A program made the translations under genes and the position numbers. Below, one piece after another: positions 59,481 through 64,000 of a stretch of DNA of 64,000 nt. The stretch comes from Streptomyces avidinii (GTDB taxonomy: Bacteria > Actinomycetota > Actinomycetes > Streptomycetales > Streptomycetaceae). The stretch's first letter is position 1, and each line of letters begins with the position of its first letter. The stretch covers positions 186,001 to 250,000 of the forward strand of contig NZ_BMVL01000006.1 of assembly GCF_014650695.1 (NCBI RefSeq). Direction: 5' to 3'. Below the pieces are notes generated by a model. It saw only the letters and a list, made by a program, of their open reading frames with translations. It was not told the DNA's origin and did no database searches.

Positions 59481-60232
59481 GTGGGGGGTCCTCCTCATAG
59501 GGCTGCACTGCGGGGACGAGGCGGGTCGGTAGTCATGCACCTGACAATGCGATGACCGACGGACTGCCGCCCCCGAAAGGTTGACCCACCCCCCGCTCAC
59601 CCACAAGAGGTCAACGGGCGCGTAACATTCTTGCCATGCCCAAGTCATGATTACGCAAAGGTGCACCGCACATGACGCGGGCACGGACCGGTCGGGCCGG
59701 CCCCGAGGACGGCAGACGCACCGACACCCGGACGCCCGGCGGGCATGGCCCGAACAGCGACGGACCCGGGACCTCGATTTCGCGCCGGACCCGACGGCGG
59801 TGCGCCGACCGGCGGCCGCACCGGCTCACCCTCGCGGGGCACGGATGCGGACTGCCGCCGCCTGGGAGGTTCTCGATCGGCCCGGTAGCGGGGACACCCC
59901 CACCACGCTCCCCGACCGAACGGGTTCACGCCAAACCGGACTTCCCGGTTTCGACCCTGTCCTTCGGGGCCGCCGGCTCGGTGCCACCCACGGAACCACC
60001 GGGCGGACGGTTCCGCAGCAGGCCCTGACGGGCGGCCCCGGCGGCCCGGGAAGGGTGCCGTCGGCGTACGGGGCTCCGAACGGGCCGAGTTGTGAAATTT
60101 TTGTGCCCGGACCTCCGTCAGGCGGCCGGGGAACAGCTGTGGCGGACCGTGACCGGTCCGCCACAGGAGAGCGCGGAAGGGCCGGCGCACGTATGCCGCG
60201 CGCCGACTCGTCCGTGCCGGAAGCTGCTTCGA
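59481..60232. other. Long intergenic region without a supportable gene
   Basis: 752 bp. Open frames here are Arg/Pro/Gly-rich and lack start context. The part next to the protease (59582-59624) contains arms GTTGACC and GGTCAAC 28 bp apart and AT-richer sequence around the TTACG of 59646-59655, which may be promoter elements of the protease gene. The rest shows nothing recognisable. Confidence 0.55.
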
Positions 60233-60469
60233 TCAGCAGTCGCCGTGGCCGTAGCCTCCGCCCCAGTCGTCATCGTCGTCGTACCAGCCGTGGCCGTGAC
60301 CGCCGTAACCGTGGTCGTCATCGTCCCAGCCGCCGCCGGTGACATACGTGGGCGCGTGCGTCGGGGCTGCTGCCGAAGCCGTACCTGCGGCTCCGAGAGC
60401 GGCGCCACCTGCCATCAGAACACCGATGGCGGACACCGCGAAGAGTCGCTTCACTCTCAGTGCTTGCAT
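60233..60469 (-). CDS. Secreted His/Asp/Gly-rich small protein
   Basis: 78 residues. The signal peptide ends at about GTASA; the mature part of some 45 residues has GGGWDDDDHGYGGHGHGWYDDDDDWGG as its core (positions 60236-60316) and ends in a single Cys. Clusters of Asp and His suggest divalent metal binding on the cell surface, an inference. AAGGG lies 10 bases before ATG 60469. I do not recognise a family. Confidence 0.6.
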   Translation of the reverse strand: MQALRVKRLFAVSAIGVLMAGGAALGAAGTASAAAPTHAPTYVTGGGWDDDDHGYGGHGHGWYDDDDDWGGGYGHGDC

Positions 60470-60769
60470 GGTTCGAACCCTTCTTTTCCGTTCTCGTGCC
60501 ACGCATTCGGGACGTGCTCGGGGGCGCCCTCTCGCGCAATGGTTTCGAGCGCGGGTGCGTGGCCGACCGCATGCATGCGTGTGCGCGTATCCCCCGTCAA
60601 CACAGCCTCCGTGGGGCTGCGGACTTCCGGGCCGACACGCGATCCCTCAAGCGTGGTGCTCGGGCGCACTACTGCGGGCTGAGTGCGTTCCCCACAGTTG
60701 CGGTTCTCATGTAGAGACGCTAGTCCCCTATCCGGAGCTTGGCATCTCGGGCAGCACATCCGGCGGGCG
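60470..60769. other. Intergenic region
   Basis: 300 bp with no gene. It includes GCATGCATGC at 60570-60579, a perfect self-complementary 10-mer, in the region upstream of the His/Asp/Gly-rich gene, possibly regulatory. Confidence 0.4.
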
Positions 60770-61483
60770 TCACGACGAGCCCTCCTGCCGGGGCACGAGG
60801 TGCCACCACTGGTCGTCGTACTCCTCACCGCATGAGTTCTGCGCCGCCGGAAGGGCCTGTTCACGGCCCTGGACCAGCAGGCACTTGGCGTTGCCGGCGT
60901 TGCGCAGGACGAAGTGTCCGGCCCGGGTGTCCTTCCCCCACAGCAGTTCCCAACGCTGCCCGCGCTGCCCGGCGATGCAGGCGAACTGGCGGACGGGGGC
61001 GAGGTTCTCCTCGCCCGCAACGGCCACGCACATGCCGCTGTGCGCATTGCGCAGCGTGCGGGTGGAGCCGCCGTCCTGCGGGGCCAGCGTCCAGGTGCGG
61101 TCGGTATCGGCGGTGCAGTTGTCCTGCACCGGTACGAGGCCCTCGCCTGCGCCGGGTGCCCGCAGGCACAGTCCGCTGCCGTCGTTGACCAGGTGTCCCG
61201 TGAGCGCCGACGGATCCTCCCGGGCCGCGCCCGGGGTCGTGGCCGTCCTCCCGGCGGGCGGGGCGGCGGCCCCGGTTCCCTGGTCGCCGCCCACCCGGAC
61301 CGCGATCACCGTGGCCACGCACACCAGGGCGACCGCGCAGGCCGACAGGATGCCGACGCGGTGCTCGTGGATGTTGACCTGGAGGTTCCCGCTGCCGCGC
61401 TGCACCCCGGCCGGGCCGTGGAACGCGTCCCCGCGGCGGCCGTCGGCCGGGGCGGGCCCAGGCTCGCGCTCCGACCCGGTCAC
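60770..61483 (-). CDS. Single-pass membrane protein with C-terminal ricin-type beta-trefoil lectin
   Basis: 237 residues. A cytoplasmic N-terminus containing GPAGVQRGSGNLQVN is followed by one transmembrane segment (about 44-64, VGILSACAVALVCVATVIAV) and an external ricin-B-type domain with QxW-like repeats (DRTWTL, GQRWELLW, DQWWHL) and LCLRAPG/MCVAVAG/KCLLVQG. Lectin domains of this type bind sugars. GTG 61483 overlaps the stop of the upstream gene (GTGA), so the two are translationally coupled and share the N-Q-V-N motif. Confidence 0.82.
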   Translation of the reverse strand: MTGSEREPGPAPADGRRGDAFHGPAGVQRGSGNLQVNIHEHRVGILSACAVALVCVATVIAVRVGGDQGTGAAAPPAGRTATTPGAAREDPSALTGHLVNDGSGLCLRAPGAGEGLVPVQDNCTADTDRTWTLAPQDGGSTRTLRNAHSGMCVAVAGEENLAPVRQFACIAGQRGQRWELLWGKDTRAGHFVLRNAGNAKCLLVQGREQALPAAQNSCGEEYDDQWWHLVPRQEGSS

Positions 61484-61938
61484 CGGCGGGAGTCGAACCG
61501 GTTCACTTGGACGTTGCCGTCCCCGGACTGGACCGCCGCCGGGCCGAGGAACACGTTCTGCGCGGACGTCCCGGCGCCCGGGCCCGTCGCCCGCGCGACC
61601 TCGGCGAGCAGCGCCCGCAGTTCCGCCGCGGCCGCGGCCCGTTCGCCCGGGTCCAACTGCTCCAGCAGGTCCTCGGTACGGGTCCGCCAGGCCGCGCCGT
61701 GCCGGGTCCGCTCCTCGTCCCCGCCGCCTTCCGGAGCGTCGCCCTCCTGCCCGGCGGCCGTCAGTTCGGCCGCGGTCCGGTCCAGGCGTTCCAGCTGTGC
61801 GCTCTCCTGCTGCCGGTCCCCGCGGCCGAGCAGCCGGGCCAGCCGGTGCCGCACCGCCTGCCAGGCGTCCGTCCCGGCGGCCTGTACGACGCCCGATCCC
61901 ACCGAGGCCGCCAGTGCGACCATCGCCTCGTCCAGCAT
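61480..61938 (-). CDS. Helical protein with C-terminal GPxAVQxGxGNxQVN motif, partner of the lectin gene
   Basis: 152 residues. An N-terminal helix (MLDEAMVALAASVGSGVVQA) and long charged helices (AVRHRLARLLGRGDRQQ, RTRTEDLLEQLDPGERAAAAAELRALLAEVA) end in FLGPAAVQSGDGNVQVNRF. Similar N-terminal helices and terminal G.GN.Q.N motifs are known from actinobacterial proteins of effector or conflict modules. The motif recurs at the start of the next protein, which suggests the two interact. Confidence 0.65.
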   Translation of the reverse strand: MLDEAMVALAASVGSGVVQAAGTDAWQAVRHRLARLLGRGDRQQESAQLERLDRTAAELTAAGQEGDAPEGGGDEERTRHGAAWRTRTEDLLEQLDPGERAAAAAELRALLAEVARATGPGAGTSAQNVFLGPAAVQSGDGNVQVNRFDSRR

Positions 61939-62033
61939 GCTGCTCCCCCTTCGCCGCCTCCGGGCACGGCCTCAACGGTAGCCCCGCCCGCCGCGGCTGC
62001 GACAGCCCCGGACGGGCCGGGCCCGGCCGCTCC

Positions 62034-62558
62034 TCAGTGCGTCGGTCGCTGCGGAGTGCTGGCCGTGCCCGAGGCGCGGCCGCTGAGTTCGGCGTCGAGG
62101 GTCCGCTGGGCCGTCCGCATCGACTCGGCGTACTTCGGCTCGGCCATGCGCCGCCAGGCCTCGTCCGGCGCGACCTCCTCGACCCGGCTCACCACCCACC
62201 AGATGTTGCCGAACGGGTCCCTCACCCGGCCCCCGCGGTCGCCCCACGCACTGTCGTCCGCCTCGGTGACCACCCTTGCTCCGTGGGCGACGGCGGCGGC
62301 CATCGCCGCGTCCGCGTCGGGTACGTAGACCCGCAGCATGGACGGCGTGGCCGGCCAGTCGAGCCGCCGGTCGAAGGCCAGCACGACCGTGTCGCCGACC
62401 CGGATCTCGCCGTGGCCGATGCTGCCGTCCTCGACCGACACCCGTGCGATCTCCTCGCCGTCGAACGCCGCGGTGATGAAGTCGAGCAGCGCGCCCGTGT
62501 CGTCGGTGACGACCCACGGCGCGACGCTCGTGTAGCCCTCGGGGGCAAAGTGGTCCAT
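62034..62558 (-). CDS. VOC-superfamily protein, PhnB/glyoxalase-like
   Basis: 174 residues. The pattern GYTSVAPWVVTDDTGALLDFITAAFDGEE, GEIRVGDTVVLAFDR, SMLRVYVPDADAAMAAAVAHGARVV and GGRVRDPFGNIWWVVS is typical of PhnB-like VOC proteins. No substrate known; related proteins are often stress or detoxification enzymes. It starts at ATG 62558. Divergent from the intradiol dioxygenase gene. Confidence 0.85.
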   Translation of the reverse strand: MDHFAPEGYTSVAPWVVTDDTGALLDFITAAFDGEEIARVSVEDGSIGHGEIRVGDTVVLAFDRRLDWPATPSMLRVYVPDADAAMAAAVAHGARVVTEADDSAWGDRGGRVRDPFGNIWWVVSRVEEVAPDEAWRRMAEPKYAESMRTAQRTLDAELSGRASGTASTPQRPTH

Positions 62559-62761
62559 CGGCCTCGTCCCATCTCTTCTGTCCTGTCGCTTCGCGTGACA
62601 TCACCACCGTAGGCATCAATGAGGTCAGCATCCGTCCTACTTGGGGCGCGGATCCGTGACGTGTCGGTGATGGCCCGGACGCCTCGCGTCCGGCACGGTG
62701 GGCGCGGTCGGTGGCCGTCGCGTCCCGTGCGGCGGTCGTTCAGCGCGCGGGAGAGATTCGT

Positions 62762-63471
62762 ATGACCGAGAACGGCAGTTCCCCGACCAGCCGCCGCGCG
62801 CTCCTGCTGGCCGCCGGGTCGGTCGGGGTCGCGGCGCTGACGGCGGCCTGCTCCGGCCCGGCCGGGACCCTCGGGGCGGCGGGGCAGCCGTCCGCGTCCT
62901 CATCGTCCCTCTCGCCCTCGCCCGGCGGCAGCACCCCCGCCTGCGTGCTCGCCGTGAAGGCGGGCGCCGGCCCGTACTACCTCGACCTGGACCGGGTCCG
63001 GTCGGACATCACGGAGGCCGCGAAGGCGTGCCGTTCCGTCTGGACCTGACCGTGGTGCGGGTGTCGGCGGGCTGCCGGCCGGTCGCGGACGCCGCCGTCG
63101 ACGTCTGGCACGCCGACCCCTCGGGCGCCTACTCGACCGGCGGGGCCTCGTTCCTGCGCGGCACGCAGGTCACGGACGGCTCCGGCCGCAGTACCTTCCG
63201 CACGATCGTGCCCGGCTGGTACGCCGGGCTCGCACCGCACATCCACTTCAAGGTGCGTCCCGACCGCCGGACCGGGACGACCTCGCAGTTCTTCTTCCCC
63301 GAGCCCCTCCTGCTGCAGGTGTACGCGCGCCCTCCGTACGCCGAGCGCCGCGCGCCGAAGCACCCCAACGCCCGTGACGACCGGTACCGCGCCTCCGGGG
63401 CCGCGATGACGCTGGCGCCCGTCCCCGACGGCGACGGCTACCGCGCCGCGTACACCGTGGGGATCGCCTGA
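62762..63471 (+). pseudogene. Tat/lipoprotein-type intradiol dioxygenase-like gene with a one-base frameshift
   Basis: Frame 1 from ATG 62762 (GGGAGAG upstream) has a twin-arginine signal TSRRALLLAAGSVGVAALTAAC with lipobox cysteine, then GPYYLDLDRVRSDITE. It then derails to AAKACRSVWT-stop at 63047-63049. The continuation is in another frame: REGVPFRLDLTVVRVSAGC, AAVDVWHADPSGAYS and WYAGLAPHIHFKV (metal-ligand Tyr and His residues) to TGA 63469-63471. A single G is missing at about 63016-63017, where GGG would restore DITEGREGVPFRLDL. Without repair no metal site is made. Confidence 0.85.
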
Positions 63472-63490
63472 ACGGCGGGTCGCTCGAACG

Positions 63491-64000
63491 TCAGAGTGCG
63501 AGGCCCTCGATGAGTTCGGCGCCCGGGAGCTCCGCGAACAGCTTGCCGGGAGCAATGAACTTGCCGCGGCGGCGTCCGCTGCCGACGAGTACGTACGGCA
63601 TGTCGGCGACCGCCGCGTCCACCAGGAGCGGCCAATCGGCCGGCAGGCCGATCGGCGTGATGCCCCCGTACTCCATGCCCGTCAGCTCCACGGCCGTCTC
63701 CATCGGCGCGAAGGACACCTTGCGCGCGCCCAGGTGGCGCCGAACGGCGCCGTTGACGTCGATCCGGCCGGCGGAGGGCACGAGGCAGGCCGCGAGGGTG
63801 ACCTCGCCGCCGCGTTTGGCGGCCACCACCACGCAGTTCGCCGACTGCCCGAGCAGTTCCTGCCCGTAGTGCGCGACGAAGGCACCGGTGTCGGCGATCG
63901 CCGGGTCGGTGTCCACGTGGAGGATCTGCTCGGCGGGCACGTCACCCGTCCAGCCGCGGACCGCTTCGGCCACGGGCGGGGTGAGTTCCGCGAGACAGTC
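63491..64000 (-). CDS. YbaK/aminoacyl-tRNA-editing domain protein (5' end outside window)
   Basis: At least 170 codons, open to the right edge (DCLAELTPPVAEAVRG at the edge). The motifs NCVVVAAKRGGEVTLAACLVPSAGRID, MEYGGITPIGLPADWPLLVDAAVADMPYVLVGSGRRRGKF match YbaK/ProX-type domains, which hydrolyse mischarged aminoacyl-tRNA or bind similar ligands. A GTG at 63973 could be a start, but coding-like sequence continues upstream of it. Convergent with the dioxygenase. Confidence 0.88.
   Translation of the reverse strand, partial: DCLAELTPPVAEAVRGWTGDVPAEQILHVDTDPAIADTGAFVAHYGQELLGQSANCVVVAAKRGGEVTLAACLVPSAGRIDVNGAVRRHLGARKVSFAPMETAVELTGMEYGGITPIGLPADWPLLVDAAVADMPYVLVGSGRRRGKFIAPGKLFAELPGAELIEGLAL

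Noticed and set aside
59651..60190. 179-codon minus-strand frame in the long intergenic region
   Set aside because: Extremely Arg/Pro/Gly-rich, no ribosome-binding site, no family resemblance; treated as GC artefact.

Overview
The window is high-GC (roughly 70-73%) actinobacterial DNA and almost certainly comes from a Streptomyces chromosome. The indications are strong GC bias at third codon positions, many GTG/TTG starts, a WhiB-family regulator, a GlxA-type regulator beside a type I GAPDH, a MmyB-type XRE regulator with a drug exporter, CU044_2847 and Imm7 proteins, and close similarity to the Streptomyces rifampin monooxygenase. I see no rRNA, tRNA, CRISPR array, intact insertion sequence or prophage. 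The content is that of an accessory or chromosome-arm region: short one- to three-gene units, many regulators beside single enzymes, and an unusually high number of broken genes.

Layout. 1-8 kb: end of a secreted serine protease, a DUF4246 protein, a DoxX-like membrane protein, an orphan Imm7 immunity protein, a saccharopine-dehydrogenase-like enzyme divergent from a TetR regulator, and a second-type NAD+-dependent DNA ligase. 8-19 kb: a TerD-related MXAN_6230/SCO0854 protein, two GNAT acetyltransferases, a flavoprotein, truncated DUF6882 and DUF6493 genes, an MBL-fold hydrolase, a WhiB-like protein with an altered motif, and a CPBP protease/histidine kinase/LuxR-type response regulator operon. 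20-25 kb: an old yellow enzyme divergent from a MarR regulator, a TPR-like protein, and a GlxA-type regulator divergent from a hotdog thioesterase. 25.6-29 kb: a gene graveyard (two frameshifted AraC regulators, an amidohydrolase fragment, and an isochorismatase fused to the tail of an alpha/beta hydrolase). 29-38 kb: GlxA regulator and GAPDH, MFS exporter with divergent XRE regulator, MarR regulator divergent from a SnoaL-like protein with twin operators, a CU044_2847 protein, a VOC protein and a FUSC-type exporter.

38.5-41.6 kb: a rifampin monooxygenase gene (rox) interrupted by an in-frame amber codon and preceded by a perfect inverted repeat that matches the rifamycin-associated element, followed by small membrane, PRC-barrel and ribbon-helix-helix proteins. 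41.6-50 kb: MpaB-like oxygenase, methyltransferase, an ArsR-type regulator sharing a 19-bp promoter element with an EamA exporter and a ketopantoate-reductase-like enzyme, a lipoprotein, an FAD monooxygenase and a cytochrome P450. 50-64 kb: M15 peptidase, SpoIIE phosphatase, cytidine/blasticidin-type deaminase, HemC, AraC regulator, two remnants of short-chain dehydrogenases (one fused to an AraC 5' end), a subtilisin-like protease, a His/Asp/Gly-rich secreted peptide, a translationally coupled pair ending in a ricin-type lectin, a VOC protein, a frameshifted Tat-exported intradiol dioxygenase, and a YbaK-domain protein running off the right edge.

Regulator-target pairs that can be read from operators are TetR with the saccharopine-dehydrogenase-like gene, MarR with the old yellow enzyme, MarR with the SnoaL-like gene, XRE with the MFS exporter, ArsR with EamA/KPR, and RAE with rox. 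Several convergent pairs share long perfect hairpins that probably terminate in both directions. At least ten genes are disrupted by one-base frameshifts, an amber codon or deletion fusions. This suggests ongoing reductive decay of the region, although the single-base cases could also be sequencing errors.
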